From Rhodopirellula europaea 6C (GTDB lineage Bacteria > Planctomycetota > Planctomycetia > Pirellulales > Pirellulaceae), in the NCBI RefSeq assembly GCF_000338295.1, contig NZ_ANMO01000257.1, positions 37,790 through 101,789 on the forward strand: a stretch of 64,000 nucleotides of DNA, given 5' to 3'. Of the stretch, positions 37,083-46,620 are shown one piece after another. The notes below the pieces were generated by a model that was given only the letters and a program-made list of their open reading frames with translations, ran no database searches and had not been told where the DNA came from. Numbering within the stretch: position 1 is the first letter of the stretch; each line of letters starts with the position of its first letter. The position numbers and the translations under genes were made by a program.

Positions 37083-38570
37083 TCAGACAGGGAAGCCGAC
37101 CGGAGCCGGGATGTTTCCAAAACTGGATGAGTTGGCAGCGACCATTGCCGCGAGTCTTGACTCAGGAGCGTGAGATTTGCATCCGAAGAAACCACGCTTT
37201 TGAATCACCGTTGCAACCTCTGGTGGCACGTGTTTCTTCCAATCGTCGTCTCCGGATTCGATCATCTTCAAAACTTCCCGAGAGAACGTCGAAAGGTGTT
37301 CTGGGTTGTAAGCGTGCAGTTGTTCGATGCAGCCTTTGCCAACCAAGTAGTCGTAGAGTTTTCGCAGTTCGGGCGCGATCTCTAGATTCTCCACGGTGGT
37401 CAGTTCACCAGTCTCTCGATCCATCAAAGGATAGACGTAGAGTTTCAAATCGTTTTTAAACATTCGTCCGAACGACTCGAGAATGCCGCCATCGAGTTGG
37501 GTGTAGTACTTTTCTTCGAACAGTTCATGCAGACTGCCCGCACCCATCGTGATCGCGATTTTCTTTTTGGTGTATTGCGAGAGATAAGCCGCCAGGCGGT
37601 AGTACTCGAAGTAGTCCGAGATCAGCACCGTCATCCCGCAGGCGGCGAGTGTGTCGACGCGAGCGAGGAAGTCTTGCAGGTCGATCTCGCCATTGGCGCG
37701 AAGGTTTCGCATCGTGATTTCGGCGAGCGTCACGACTTGGTCTGGATCGACATCGTCTTCTTTGCGGAAGCTCTTTTGTGCAGCTTGGATCATGTCCATG
37801 TTCACATGAGTGACAGGACGGTAGCTGCCGCGTTCAACCAAGATTGGTTTTTTGTAGAGCACTTCCGCGGGTTGAAGGACTTCGCCATCAGCCGAGAACA
37901 TGGCTGCTTTACTGAGTCCGAGTTGCACCAATCGAAGGCTCATCACGCGGTTGTCGACGTGTCGAAACGCGATGCCCGAGAATTCGATCATGTCGATCTC
38001 GATCCGCTGCGTGCTGAGGTTGTCCAGCAACGATTCGATCAGCTGATCGGGTTCGTGATTGAGGAAGAATGCACCGTACAACAGATTGACGCCAACGATA
38101 CCGAGGGCTTCTTGTTGGGCCGCGTTGTTGTTGTCCAGCATTCGGACGTGGATGATGATCTGGCTGTCTTCATCTCGCGGATGAGCTTGGAAACGAATGC
38201 CCATCCAACCGTGGCACTCGTTGGTTCCGTGATAGTTGCGAGCCGAGACCGTGTCAGCGAACGCGAAGAATGCGGTTGAATCGCCGCGTTGTTCTTTCAG
38301 ACGCTCGATGTTCAGTGTGTGTTCGCGGGTCAGCATGTCTTCCAAACGTTGCCGGCAAACGTAACGTTGGCATTCGCCATAGATCGCATCGCTGACCGCC
38401 ATGTCATAGGCCGACATGCTTTTGGCGATCGTGCCGGCGGCGGCTCCGACGCGAAAGAACCAACGGACGACTTCTTGTCCAGCGCCAATTTCGGCGAACG
38501 AACCGTAACGTCGCGGATCCAAGTTGATTTGAAGTGCTTTACGCTCGGTCGATGGACGTTCGTTGGTCAT
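37083..38570 (-). CDS. Conserved protein of unknown function (AEIGAGQEVVR family)
   Basis: The 495-residue soluble protein begins with LDPRRYGSFAEIGAGQEVVR and then AAAGTIAKSMSAYDMAVSDA, two blocks I remember as very strongly conserved among distant bacteria, notably Bacteroidetes. Others are STAFFAFADTVSARNY, HGWMGIRFQAHP, NNAAQQEALGIVGVNLLYGA, LISDYFEYYRLAAYLSQYTK and AITMGAGSLHELFEEKYY. Database names for such proteins (nicotinate-nucleotide adenylyltransferase, TonB-related) are inconsistent and unsupported by motifs here. No signal peptide or membrane helix is visible, so it acts in the cytoplasm. It is monocistronic with its own terminator. Confidence 0.8.
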   Translation of the reverse strand: MTNERPSTERKALQINLDPRRYGSFAEIGAGQEVVRWFFRVGAAAGTIAKSMSAYDMAVSDAIYGECQRYVCRQRLEDMLTREHTLNIERLKEQRGDSTAFFAFADTVSARNYHGTNECHGWMGIRFQAHPRDEDSQIIIHVRMLDNNNAAQQEALGIVGVNLLYGAFFLNHEPDQLIESLLDNLSTQRIEIDMIEFSGIAFRHVDNRVMSLRLVQLGLSKAAMFSADGEVLQPAEVLYKKPILVERGSYRPVTHVNMDMIQAAQKSFRKEDDVDPDQVVTLAEITMRNLRANGEIDLQDFLARVDTLAACGMTVLISDYFEYYRLAAYLSQYTKKKIAITMGAGSLHELFEEKYYTQLDGGILESFGRMFKNDLKLYVYPLMDRETGELTTVENLEIAPELRKLYDYLVGKGCIEQLHAYNPEHLSTFSREVLKMIESGDDDWKKHVPPEVATVIQKRGFFGCKSHAPESRLAAMVAANSSSFGNIPAPVGFPV

Positions 38571-38838
38571 GTTGTTTTCCCGTCTGGAAGAGTTGCCCCA
38601 AAATCACAACAACATCTAGGTGACAATTTCGGGACTTCCAAATGCTTTTTTTCGGTCGGGCAAACCAGGCGACGCGTGCCGGCTGTTTGGTCGTTGCAAT
38701 CGCTACAAACCGGGAATTTGGCGTGTGGCGACTGTCCAAACGGGTGGCTCGGAATGGTTCTGCGAGACCGGCGTGAGAAGCGTTACAATGTGGGATTGGC
38801 ACTTTGAGTGTTGTTCGAGGCCCGTTCAGGTGATTGAG

Positions 38839-39519
38839 ATGAAAACGAAGATGATGTCACGACGATGGTTCGCGAGTCGTTCAGCCATGGCGATTGGCGG
38901 TGCGGCGATGTGGACGACGCCCGGTTTGTTTGCCGAAGAGCTTTTGAAGCCAACGCCGCCGTTGACGGAAGGGCCGTTCTATCCGGATCGATTGCCGCTG
39001 GACCAAGACAACGATTTGATTGTCATCGGTGATCACACGACGCCGGCCGTTGGCGATGTGACTCACCTGACCGGTCGCGTGTTGACCGCGGCGGGCTCTC
39101 CGGTTCGCAATGCGACGATTGAAATTTGGCAGTGCGATGCCAACGCGGTCTATCTGCATTCGCGTGACAGCGATGGAAAGAAAGAGCAGCAAGACAAGAA
39201 CTTCCAAGGCTTTGGACGTTTTGAAACCGCCAGCGACGGCGGGTACCGCTTTCGAACAATCAAGCCGGTGCCCTACCCCGGTCGGCCCGCTCCGCACATT
39301 CACATCAAGGTCAAACAGGGCGACAAGGATCTGTTGACGACTCAGTTGTTGATTCGTGGTCACGAAGGCAACAAGCGAGATGGCGTGTTTCGGCGAGTAA
39401 CGGATCCTGCCAAACGCGAATTGTTGGTGGCGGATTTCAAGCCGATGAAAGAATCGAAGATCGGCGAATTCGCTTGTCAGTTCGACGTGATTTTGGGGCA
39501 AACGCCCGCCGACGGTTGA
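38839..39519 (+). CDS. Tat-exported intradiol ring-cleavage dioxygenase-like protein
   Basis: The 226-residue protein starts at 38839 (MKTKMMSRRWFASRSAMAIG), a twin-arginine signal with S-R-R-W-F. The ORF extends further upstream without any signal. The core is of the protocatechuate 3,4-dioxygenase/intradiol type: LTEGPFYPDR, TIEIWQCDANAVYLHSRD, YRFRTIKPVPYPGR and PAPHIHIKV. Non-haem Fe(III) ligands expected are two Tyr (in NAVYLH and GGYRFR) and the two His of PHIH. It would open catechol-type rings, or act on related aromatics, outside the cytoplasm. No aromatic pathway genes are adjacent. Export of this fold is seen in several soil and marine bacteria. Confidence 0.88.
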   Translation: MKTKMMSRRWFASRSAMAIGGAAMWTTPGLFAEELLKPTPPLTEGPFYPDRLPLDQDNDLIVIGDHTTPAVGDVTHLTGRVLTAAGSPVRNATIEIWQCDANAVYLHSRDSDGKKEQQDKNFQGFGRFETASDGGYRFRTIKPVPYPGRPAPHIHIKVKQGDKDLLTTQLLIRGHEGNKRDGVFRRVTDPAKRELLVADFKPMKESKIGEFACQFDVILGQTPADG

Positions 39520-39569
39520 AATGCCGAAGATACCGCCTCGAACGAGTTGAAAACTGGGGCGATCCGCCG

Positions 39570-39603
39570 ATCGCCGTGAGTTGCCAATCGCCGTGAGTTG
39601 CCA
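39570..39603. repeat. Perfect 17-bp tandem duplication
   Basis: ATCGCCGTGAGTTGCCA occurs twice with no spacer (39570-39586 and 39587-39603), between the dioxygenase stop and the TrkH start. It looks like a recent slip or a paired binding site. Confidence 0.8.
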
Positions 39604-39717
39604 AGAAACGGGTGGTTGGGTAACAAAGTCGGAATTGCCGCGGTCGGCAATGAACCAGGTCAATCGTCGACCGCTGTCATCGCCACCGTTTTAGAACTCG
39701 TCGAGAAGGCGTCGTCG

Positions 39718-41415
39718 TTGAATTTCCCGTTGTTGTTTCGTTTTTTGGGAACGATCTGCCTGTTGATTGGCGGATCGATGGCGTTCAGCCTGCCATTTGC
39801 ATTTCCGAGCGTTGCCGACCGAACACATTTGCCTCCCGCGACGGAATTTGAATCCGCCGCGGCGAGTGGTTTGTTGGCGAGCATGGCGATTTGCTTTTTC
39901 GTCGGAGCCTTCTTTCGTTTCCTGGGACGCGGTCATCGCGGAGGGGGAGAACTGTATCAGAAAGAAGCGATGGCGATCGTTGGGCTTTCGTGGGTCAGTG
40001 CGACGGTGCTCGGTGCCCTGCCCTATTACTTGAGCGGCACGATGATCGCGGAGGGTTCTCCGATCACGTTCATCGAAGCGATGTTTGAATCGCAGTCTGG
40101 TTTTAGCACGACGGGCGCGACGGTGCTGACTGATCTGGAAACACCCGAATTGGTTCCGCACTGCATTTTGTTTTGGCGGTCCTGGACGCACTTTTTGGGT
40201 GGGTTGGGGATCGTTGTTTTGTTCGTGGCGATCCTGGGACAAGGTTCGGCCGGCAAAGCGATGATGCGTGCCGAAATGCCGGGGCCCACCAAAGACGGCA
40301 GCATGCCTCGAATGCAGCACACCGCGTTGGTTTTTGCCGCGATCTATGTCGGGCTGAACATGTTGTTGACGTTCATCTACATGTTCGAAGGAATGAGTTC
40401 GTTCGATGCGCTCTGTCACGCATTCGGGACGATGGCGACAGGTGGGTTCAGCACATACAACCGATCGCTGGGTGGATTCGACAGCCCGTTGATTGAATAC
40501 ACGACGGTGCTGTTCATGATTCTCGCGGGGACCAACTTCACGCTGCTGTATCTGATGTTGTTGGACATTCCGCGACGACCGCTGACGGCCGCTCGTCGAT
40601 TGTTTCAAGACGTCGAGTTTCGGACGTATGCGTTGGTGATCGGCGTGGTCACGCTGGGCGTCGTGATCTTCGGATTGCGAGCTGAAGACGAGGGGTTTGG
40701 AACGCTTGCCAAAGGCGTTCAAAATGGATTGTTTCAAGTGGTGTCAGTCATCACGACGACCGGCTATGGAACAGCCGACTTCGACGAGTGGAATAACTTT
40801 GGCCGCGGGATTTTGTTGTTGTTGATGTTCGTCGGCGGTTGTGCAGGCAGCACTGGCGGGGGAATGAAGGTGATTCGTCACGTTTTGTTCTACAAAATCC
40901 TGAGATTGGAGATTGAGCGCGCCCACCGTCCACGTGTTGTTCGGCCTTTGAGAGTGAGCGGTGTTGCCGTCGACGACCCTCAATTGGCACACAATATCCT
41001 GCTGTATTTTTGCATGGTGTTGGCCATTTTTGTGATGTCTTGGTTGGCGTTGATCACGTTTGAACCCAACTCGACTTGGGGTGTCGTGATGACGGATACG
41101 CCGCCCGAAGAAGTGATCGAGGAATCCGCCAAGGCGGGGAAATCGGGCGAGGAGATCGTGGTGGTGGATCATTCTCAGGCCGGCAAGAAGTTGTTGCACG
41201 GTACCTTGGATGAGAAGTTGCTTGACTGCGCGAGTGCGGTCGCGGCGACATTGAACAACATCGGACCGGGTTTGGGCGTCGTGGGTGCCACGCGGAACTA
41301 CGCAGGGTTCAGCCAAGGTGCCAAGTTGTTGTTTGTATGGCTGATGATGCTGGGACGAGTCGAAATCTTCAGCGTGCTATTGCTATTTGTTCCGTCGTTT
41401 TGGCGAAGGGTGTGA
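39718..41415 (+). CDS. trkH: TrkH/KtrB-type potassium uptake protein
   Basis: About 565 residues from a TTG at 39718 (start [16 protein letters not shown]), which resembles known TrkH N-termini; the ORF start at 39598 lies in the tandem duplication and is unlikely. Membrane helices and selectivity-filter loops are visible in the usual order: [54 protein letters not shown] and, near the end, [20 protein letters not shown]. Each supplies the filter Gly. The protein moves K+ inward together with a TrkA-type peripheral subunit, which is not in the window. A non-membrane insertion of about 45 residues ([20 protein letters not shown]) near residue 470 is unusual. The NfeD gene starts 5 bp after the stop. 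Confidence 0.93.
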   Translation: MNFPLLFRFLGTICLLIGGSMAFSLPFAFPSVADRTHLPPATEFESAAASGLLASMAICFFVGAFFRFLGRGHRGGGELYQKEAMAIVGLSWVSATVLGALPYYLSGTMIAEGSPITFIEAMFESQSGFSTTGATVLTDLETPELVPHCILFWRSWTHFLGGLGIVVLFVAILGQGSAGKAMMRAEMPGPTKDGSMPRMQHTALVFAAIYVGLNMLLTFIYMFEGMSSFDALCHAFGTMATGGFSTYNRSLGGFDSPLIEYTTVLFMILAGTNFTLLYLMLLDIPRRPLTAARRLFQDVEFRTYALVIGVVTLGVVIFGLRAEDEGFGTLAKGVQNGLFQVVSVITTTGYGTADFDEWNNFGRGILLLLMFVGGCAGSTGGGMKVIRHVLFYKILRLEIERAHRPRVVRPLRVSGVAVDDPQLAHNILLYFCMVLAIFVMSWLALITFEPNSTWGVVMTDTPPEEVIEESAKAGKSGEEIVVVDHSQAGKKLLHGTLDEKLLDCASAVAATLNNIGPGLGVVGATRNYAGFSQGAKLLFVWLMMLGRVEIFSVLLLFVPSFWRRV

Positions 41416-41419
41416 CACG

Positions 41420-42961
41420 ATGACCACAACGAAATCAAACGCAATGCTCCGTTCCTTTGATCGTGATCCGGCTGCAATCATGAGGTTGGTTTTGGCTTTC
41501 GTTGTGACCGCGATCGCACTGCTTCAATGCCAGCAGGCGATTGCGCAGTCGGATGTTGGATCGGGGAAGCGTCGCGGTGTGCTGATTGAGTTCAAAGAGG
41601 ACATCAATCCGCTGAGCGGAGCGTTGTTAAAACGCAAGTTCGAAGCAGCCGTGGAGTCGGACGCCGACGTGATCATCCTCGATATTCAATCTCCGGGTGG
41701 GTTCACCTCGGTGACGTTTGAGTTGATGGACATGGTGTTGGAAACCAAGGATGTCGAAACAGTCGCTTACATTGAAAAAGATGCCATCAGTGGCGCCGCT
41801 CTGCTTGCGCTATCAACCGACACGATTCTGATGCGTCCTGATGCACGGATGGGTGATGCAGGTGAAATCGTGATGGGCGAAGACGGCGCGTTTCGATACA
41901 CACCAGCGAAGAGTCGCAGTGTGCTGGCCCAAAAAGTTCGCGACACTGCCGAAGCCACCGGACGCCCGCTCGCTTTGGCGGAGAAGATGACGGACAAGGA
42001 CATGGTTGTTTATCAGGCGACCAATAACGAGACCGGCGAGAAGCGTTACCTGTCCGACAAGGACTTGGCATCGCGTGAGGATGCCGATCAATGGGAATTG
42101 AGTCCGCCCATCCGCGAGGCTGGCAAAGAGATGTTCTTCACGGTCAACGGTCGCCGTGGTGTTGAATTGGGGATGGTCGATCAAACCATCGAGGGCCGAG
42201 ATGAGTTGGCGAAGGTGCTGAATCTGCAGGAACCAATCGTCGAGATGGAACGAAGTTGGACGGATACGTTGGTGTTCTTGCTCAACAGTCAGTTCGTCAC
42301 GTTCTTGTTGCTGTTGATCGGGTTGGTTGCACTCGCGATTGAGTTGTCTGCACCCGGAATCGGCATCGGTGGTTTGACCAGTGTGCTGTGCTTTGGGTTG
42401 TTCTTCTGGGCACGTTTTTTGGGAGGAACATCGGGTTGGTTGGAAGTGATTTTGTTTCTGACGGGGATTCTTTTCATCGCCGCTGAGGTGTTTGTCATTC
42501 CTGGGTTCGGCGTCGCCGGAATCAGTGGATTGGCGTTGTCGCTCGGAGCATTGGTGATGGCTTCCCGGCGGTTTGCACTGCCCGAGAATGAAATTCAGTG
42601 GACATCGCTGGCAACCGACATGATGACGGTGATGGGCGCGTTCCTCGGTTTTTTGGTTTGCTTGGCCGTCATGGCGAAGTACCTCGGGGATATACCCGGA
42701 TTGAGTCGATTGACCCTGCGCCCGCAAGTCATGGTGGCCGCCGATGGTGGTGCCAGTGCAACGCTGGTCAGTGGACCGGCATGGCAGCGAGTTGAGATCG
42801 GTGACACGGGGGCGGCGATGTCACCGTTGCGACCGAGCGGCAAGGTGCAGTTCGGCGATGATGCGGTCGATGTTGTCACGGAGGGAGACTACATCGATCC
42901 GGGGACCGAGGTTCGCGTGGTCAACAAGCAAGGAGCTCGGGTCACGGTTCGGAAAGTTTAA
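41420..42961 (+). CDS. ClpP-like / NfeD membrane protease
   Basis: About 513 residues from the ATG at 41420, five bp after trkH. A signal peptide (LVLAFVVTAIALLQCQQAIAQ) is followed by a ClpP-like serine protease domain (VIILDIQSPGGFTSVTFELM, IEKDAISGAALLALSTDTIL), where the Ser of SGAA is the likely nucleophile. The second half has membrane helices of the NfeD type (FVTFLLLLIGLVALAIELSA, GLTSVLCFGLFFWARFLGG, AAEVFVIPGFGVAGISGLAL). It ends in an OB-fold NfeD tail (SPLRPSGKVQFGDDAVDVVT). This is the long NfeD form, usually paired with a stomatin-type protein that is not seen here. The convergent neighbour overlaps by 20 bp. Confidence 0.9.
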   Translation: MTTTKSNAMLRSFDRDPAAIMRLVLAFVVTAIALLQCQQAIAQSDVGSGKRRGVLIEFKEDINPLSGALLKRKFEAAVESDADVIILDIQSPGGFTSVTFELMDMVLETKDVETVAYIEKDAISGAALLALSTDTILMRPDARMGDAGEIVMGEDGAFRYTPAKSRSVLAQKVRDTAEATGRPLALAEKMTDKDMVVYQATNNETGEKRYLSDKDLASREDADQWELSPPIREAGKEMFFTVNGRRGVELGMVDQTIEGRDELAKVLNLQEPIVEMERSWTDTLVFLLNSQFVTFLLLLIGLVALAIELSAPGIGIGGLTSVLCFGLFFWARFLGGTSGWLEVILFLTGILFIAAEVFVIPGFGVAGISGLALSLGALVMASRRFALPENEIQWTSLATDMMTVMGAFLGFLVCLAVMAKYLGDIPGLSRLTLRPQVMVAADGGASATLVSGPAWQRVEIGDTGAAMSPLRPSGKVQFGDDAVDVVTEGDYIDPGTEVRVVNKQGARVTVRKV

Positions 42962-44249
42962 GCCCAGACGCGGGTTCGTTCTCGGGGTGAGTCGGCGCCC
43001 ATTTTTCGTAGGTGCTCGCGACCCAGCTCGAGAGCAGGAACCAAGGGATCAACGCCGCCAACCAGGTCGACGTGATCTGGTTCGATGTCATTCGGGAAGC
43101 GAAGAACAGCAACCCGATCGCAACGGCCGCTTCGATCACCGGTTTGACCACCCCTTTGATCAGCAAGATGGTTTCGTTGCGAATGTCTTGCGGCAGAATC
43201 GCGTAGGCGGATGTCATGCCCGGATCGTAAAGCGATCGCTTCAGCACGGTCAGACCCTGTCCAAGAGTGAACAGCAGAATCAAAACCGCTTGGGATTGAT
43301 TGATCAACGCGATGAGGCCAAGGACGCTGAGCAGCAGCGGGTAGGCACAAAGCGGCATTCCAATGCCAAACCGGTCGAGCAGCTTGGTCGCGACGGTGAA
43401 CTGCACCAAGACAATCAAGATGTCGTTGATGGCGTAGAAGCCGGCGAAGTAGGTCAGCAGCTGGGCTTCGGCGAGCAGGTGATCACCCGCGATGACTTTC
43501 CATTGGTAGTCGACCATCGTGACCGCGAAAACGTTGAACGCGATGAGGCTGACCAAACCGTATCGATAGCGAAAAGCCGATGGGCTGGCCGGGATGTGTC
43601 TGATTGAACGAATCCCGTTGCGCTCCGATTTCTTCAATGAGCTGATTTCAGAGTGCGGTTTGATTTCGGAAGTGGCTTTCGCGGCAGATGCCTTGGGGAT
43701 CCATCGCAGCAAGACAATCGTTGCGGCGTCCAAGCCGATGATGATCTTCAGCCAACTTGTGTCTTCAAGCGTGGAGGCTCCGAATCCCATCGCCGCTCCC
43801 ATCGCGATTCCGGCGATCGGAGCACCGGCGGCAACTAGCACAAACGGCCGTTTGGAGGTTGACGATGCAAACGCATTGTTGACCAACGTCGTGGCATAAA
43901 TCGTGTTGACGCAGCCCCTCACCTCCGCGATCACGTACAAAGCACCCAGCAATACAAACGAGTGGTGCTCGACCGAAATCATTACGCTCAGCCATCCAGT
44001 GATGGACGCCAGACCGATCCAGCTGCCGAAGACGCTGTAGCGAGCCGGGAAGCGTTGGTTGACCAAGTGAGTGATGGCGGAGACGGCGATCACGGTGACA
44101 GCGGATGCTGCAAGCGCGACCGGCAACGCATCGGATCCCATCCGCGCGATGAATAGGCTGACGCCCAGTGCCCTGGCAACCGAATAGGTTGCCGAGGTCA
44201 AGAAGGTGAACCCGATCAGGGGGATCAGCGTTAGGCGAGGCGGTTTCAA
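42942..44249 (-). CDS. NTT/Npt1-type or MFS-like transporter
   Basis: The 435-residue membrane protein has about 12 helices and no signal peptide. Segments such as LTLIPLIGFTFLTSATYSVA, EVRGCVNTIYATTLVNNAF, KRPFVLVAAGAPIAGIAMG and LLTYFAGFYAINDILIVLVQ recall the ATP/ADP-translocase-like (Npt1) branch of the major facilitator superfamily found in free-living bacteria. The second half carries a loop before helix 7 with KPHSEISSLKKSERNG. In free-living bacteria this branch is not proven to exchange nucleotides, so the substrate is unassigned. It converges on the NfeD gene with a 20-bp overlap of 3' ends. Confidence 0.75.
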   Translation of the reverse strand: MKPPRLTLIPLIGFTFLTSATYSVARALGVSLFIARMGSDALPVALAASAVTVIAVSAITHLVNQRFPARYSVFGSWIGLASITGWLSVMISVEHHSFVLLGALYVIAEVRGCVNTIYATTLVNNAFASSTSKRPFVLVAAGAPIAGIAMGAAMGFGASTLEDTSWLKIIIGLDAATIVLLRWIPKASAAKATSEIKPHSEISSLKKSERNGIRSIRHIPASPSAFRYRYGLVSLIAFNVFAVTMVDYQWKVIAGDHLLAEAQLLTYFAGFYAINDILIVLVQFTVATKLLDRFGIGMPLCAYPLLLSVLGLIALINQSQAVLILLFTLGQGLTVLKRSLYDPGMTSAYAILPQDIRNETILLIKGVVKPVIEAAVAIGLLFFASRMTSNQITSTWLAALIPWFLLSSWVASTYEKWAPTHPENEPASGLKLSEP

Positions 44250-44397
44250 AACGGCAGTGAGCCTCAGTGAGCTGGCCTCGGTGAGTTGAAAGGGGCTGAT
44301 CTATGTTAATCGCCCGTCCACCTCTCGTTGAGACCATTCGCTACGGCGGGTATTCATTCGACGCCCGCGAAGCCCCATAACTCGTCCTTCCTCGCAA

Positions 44398-44832
44398 TCA
44401 TCGATTATGAACGTACGCAGGGACGTAGTAGATAATGCGGTTGCGATGTTGGTATTGTCCAAAGTTGCTGTCCCAAGCTGGACGCAAGTTCGGGTTGCTT
44501 GCCCAGTAGGAAGCTTCCAATCGAGCTTGGCGTTGACGCGATGCTTCCAAAGCTCGGGCTTGACGCAGTTGCATCGCCATCGACGGCATTTCCTCCGCAG
44601 TCGAACCAGGTGCGTGAACGAGTTTGCGATCCGATGGGCTGTTCACCGGATCGGATCCTGCATCCGCAACGGCAGGCGTCATCGGCGGCAATGCTAGCCG
44701 CTCAGCATTCCGTTGCGGTGTGTCTCGCTGTGGCGATGCCGAAAAGAGATCGTCCAATCCCTGTGCCGAAGCAGCTGGGGCCAAGGTTGCACTGATCAAC
44801 AAAGCAAACAGATATGGGACGGTCGATTTCAT
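44398..44832 (-). CDS. Small exported protein, unknown function
   Basis: About 144 residues from the ATG at 44832, which has a good signal peptide (VPYLFALLISATLAPAASA); the ORF is open further upstream but the added part is not signal-like. The mature part is Pro/Ser-rich and then Arg/Gln-rich helical (MQLRQARALEASRQRQARLE). It ends with PAWDSNFGQYQHRNRIIYYV. No family is recognised. Confidence 0.65.
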   Translation of the reverse strand: MKSTVPYLFALLISATLAPAASAQGLDDLFSASPQRDTPQRNAERLALPPMTPAVADAGSDPVNSPSDRKLVHAPGSTAEEMPSMAMQLRQARALEASRQRQARLEASYWASNPNLRPAWDSNFGQYQHRNRIIYYVPAYVHNR

Positions 44833-45211
44833 AGATAAACCCCGGCGAATGGACTGATTTCGGTGGTGGTATCGTCCTGCGGTTGATGCCGTCTGATTGG
44901 GGATCGGGCAAATCCCGCTAGTTCGGAAGGCCGCCGCGTGGCTGGAGCCGATTTTGATTGACCGAACGGACACGGGGGATTGCACTGTGAAAGCAGTCGT
45001 GACAGCTGCATCCATCGATGATTTTTGGGTAGGAAATTAGGTTTAGGCGGGTTGCAAGGGTCGACTAGTCGCCACGAATCGTCACTTGCGATGGAATCTT
45101 GCAACGACAGGGTGCATTTTGTGAACGTTTTGCTAATCTAGAGGTTGGAAACCGAATTCGGGTTGCCGAATCGATATCAAGTTGTCCCACCTTCTTCCTT
45201 CCCGAGTCACC
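44833..45211. other. Divergent promoter gap
   Basis: This 379-bp gap separates the exported protein (minus) from the lipoprotein (plus). Short ORFs only. It should contain promoters for both. Confidence 0.6.
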
Positions 45212-45430
45212 ATGATTCAACAAACTCTTCGTTGCGTATTCGCACTTGCATTGCTGGCCACGACCGTCGGTTGCCCACCGCCAGCTCCACCGGCTGATGT
45301 TGATGTCGATACCGACACCGCTCCAGTTGTCACCGACAACGCTACCGGCGCCGCTGAAATGCCTTCGGACAACGTGACTGGCACCGCAGAAACTCCCGAA
45401 GTAGAAGCTCCCGAAGCGGAAACTCCCTGA
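45212..45430 (+). CDS. Small acidic lipoprotein with internal repeat
   Basis: About 72 residues from the ATG at 45212 (MIQQTLRC). The signal ALALLATTVGC ends in a Cys for lipidation. The mature part is acidic and made of a repeated unit (DNATGAAEMPS and DNVTGTAETPE, then EVEAPEAETP). No family. Such small acidic Pro-rich lipoproteins are common in planctomycete genomes. It is 32 bp upstream of tsaE on the same strand. Confidence 0.65.
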   Translation: MIQQTLRCVFALALLATTVGCPPPAPPADVDVDTDTAPVVTDNATGAAEMPSDNVTGTAETPEVEAPEAETP

Positions 45431-45462
45431 GTTTCTGATTCACTGGAATTGAAACCAGAGGA

Positions 45463-45966
45463 ATGAATTTGGTCACACTCGACCAAGTTGATTTGAAAAC
45501 ACTCGCTCGGCTCGCGGACGCTTTTGTTCGTGAGCCGTTTGCGTTCCCGGTCTGCTTCGCTGTTACCGGAACGCTCGGTGCGGGCAAAACGCGATGGACG
45601 CAAGAGCTTGCCAGAGCCATGGGGCTGAACTCGTCAGAAGTGACCAGTCCCACCTTCACCTTGCTGCGAACCTACCACGCGGAACAGCACACGCTTCATC
45701 ATGTGGATGCGTATCGTGTTGGTGATGAAGACGAATGGTGGGAACTGGGATTGGAAGAGTGTTACCAAGAACCCGGTTCATGGACGGTCATCGAATGGGC
45801 GGACCGGTTTGCTGATGCGATGCCGCCCGAAGCGATTTGGATGCAAATCGAAATCGTTGCTGACTCACCAGAGTCCGGGACTCGCGAAATTCAATTCCGT
45901 TGCGCTGACCCAGATCGTTGGAAATGGGTCGAGCGTGTTCTGAAACGTCTTCATGCAACTTCGTAA
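45463..45966 (+). CDS. tsaE: TsaE, ATPase of tRNA threonylcarbamoyladenosine synthesis
   Basis: The 167-residue protein has Walker A as TGTLGAGKTRWTQELARA, the signature VTSPTFTLLRTYH, the acidic HHVDAYRV and the motif VIEWADRF. These are diagnostic of TsaE, which with TsaB and TsaD makes the t6A37 modification of ANN-decoding tRNAs. The small lipoprotein lies 32 bp upstream. The minus-strand his operon converges on it with 45 bp between. Confidence 0.95.
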   Translation: MNLVTLDQVDLKTLARLADAFVREPFAFPVCFAVTGTLGAGKTRWTQELARAMGLNSSEVTSPTFTLLRTYHAEQHTLHHVDAYRVGDEDEWWELGLEECYQEPGSWTVIEWADRFADAMPPEAIWMQIEIVADSPESGTREIQFRCADPDRWKWVERVLKRLHATS

Positions 45967-46011
45967 GCAACGCAGTGAGAACGTTGCTTCCGTGCTACTC
46001 ACCGCGATGCC

Positions 46012-46620
46012 CTACAGCACGCCTTTGGTGCTTGGGATCGCATCGCTGCGAGGGTCGCTTTCAACGGCCATGCGGATCGCTCTCGCGGTGGCTTTGAAAA
46101 CACATTCGCTGATGTGGTGCGCGTTGCTGCCGTGATGCAATAGAACGTGCAGGTTGCACTTCGCATTGACGGCGAACGATTGCCAAAAGTGTTCGACCAG
46201 TTCGCTGTCGAACGTTCCGATCTTGGACGCCGCGATGGGAGCGTTGTATTCAAACGCATAGCGTCCGCCCATGTCGACGGCCGACGTGACCAAGCACTCA
46301 TCCATTGGCAGCGTGAAGTGACCGTAACGACGAACACCTGCGCGATCACCGAGGGCTTGATCGACAGCGGTGCCCAAAGCGATGCCGATGTCTTCGGCGG
46401 TGTGGTGATCATCGACATGCAAGTCGCCTTTAGCTTCCACGGTCAGGTCAATCAACGCGTGCTTTGCCAGCAGGTCCAGCATGTGGTCGAGGAATCCAAT
46501 TCCCGAGTTGCGTTTCCCTGCGCCACTGCCATCCAGGTTGACCGCCAGCTTGATGTCCGTCTCGCCGGTTTTGCGTTCGAGGCTGACTTCGCGCGACGAG
46601 TTGGAATTGGAAGAGGTCAT
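46012..46620 (-). CDS. hisB: HisB, imidazoleglycerol-phosphate dehydratase
   Basis: The 202-residue enzyme removes water from imidazoleglycerol phosphate in histidine synthesis. The ATG at 46620 overlaps the hisC stop (ATGA); the longer frame lies inside hisC and is not used. Metal-binding motifs are all present: GIGFLDHMLDLLAKH, HVDDHHTAEDIGIALG and LLHHGSNAHHISECVFKA. It is the single-domain form, without the phosphatase fused in enterobacteria. It is cotranscribed with hisC. Other his genes are not seen, so the pathway is dispersed. Confidence 0.96.
   Translation of the reverse strand: MTSSNSNSSREVSLERKTGETDIKLAVNLDGSGAGKRNSGIGFLDHMLDLLAKHALIDLTVEAKGDLHVDDHHTAEDIGIALGTAVDQALGDRAGVRRYGHFTLPMDECLVTSAVDMGGRYAFEYNAPIAASKIGTFDSELVEHFWQSFAVNAKCNLHVLLHHGSNAHHISECVFKATARAIRMAVESDPRSDAIPSTKGVL

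Noticed and set aside
39691..40737. 348-codon minus-strand ORF
   Set aside because: Antisense shadow of trkH with Gln/Arg-rich, non-protein-like sequence.
41813..42727. 304-codon minus-strand ORF
   Set aside because: Antisense shadow of the NfeD-type gene.
42744..43607. 287-codon plus-strand ORF
   Set aside because: Crosses the ends of two real genes, with Arg/Gln-rich composition and no motif.
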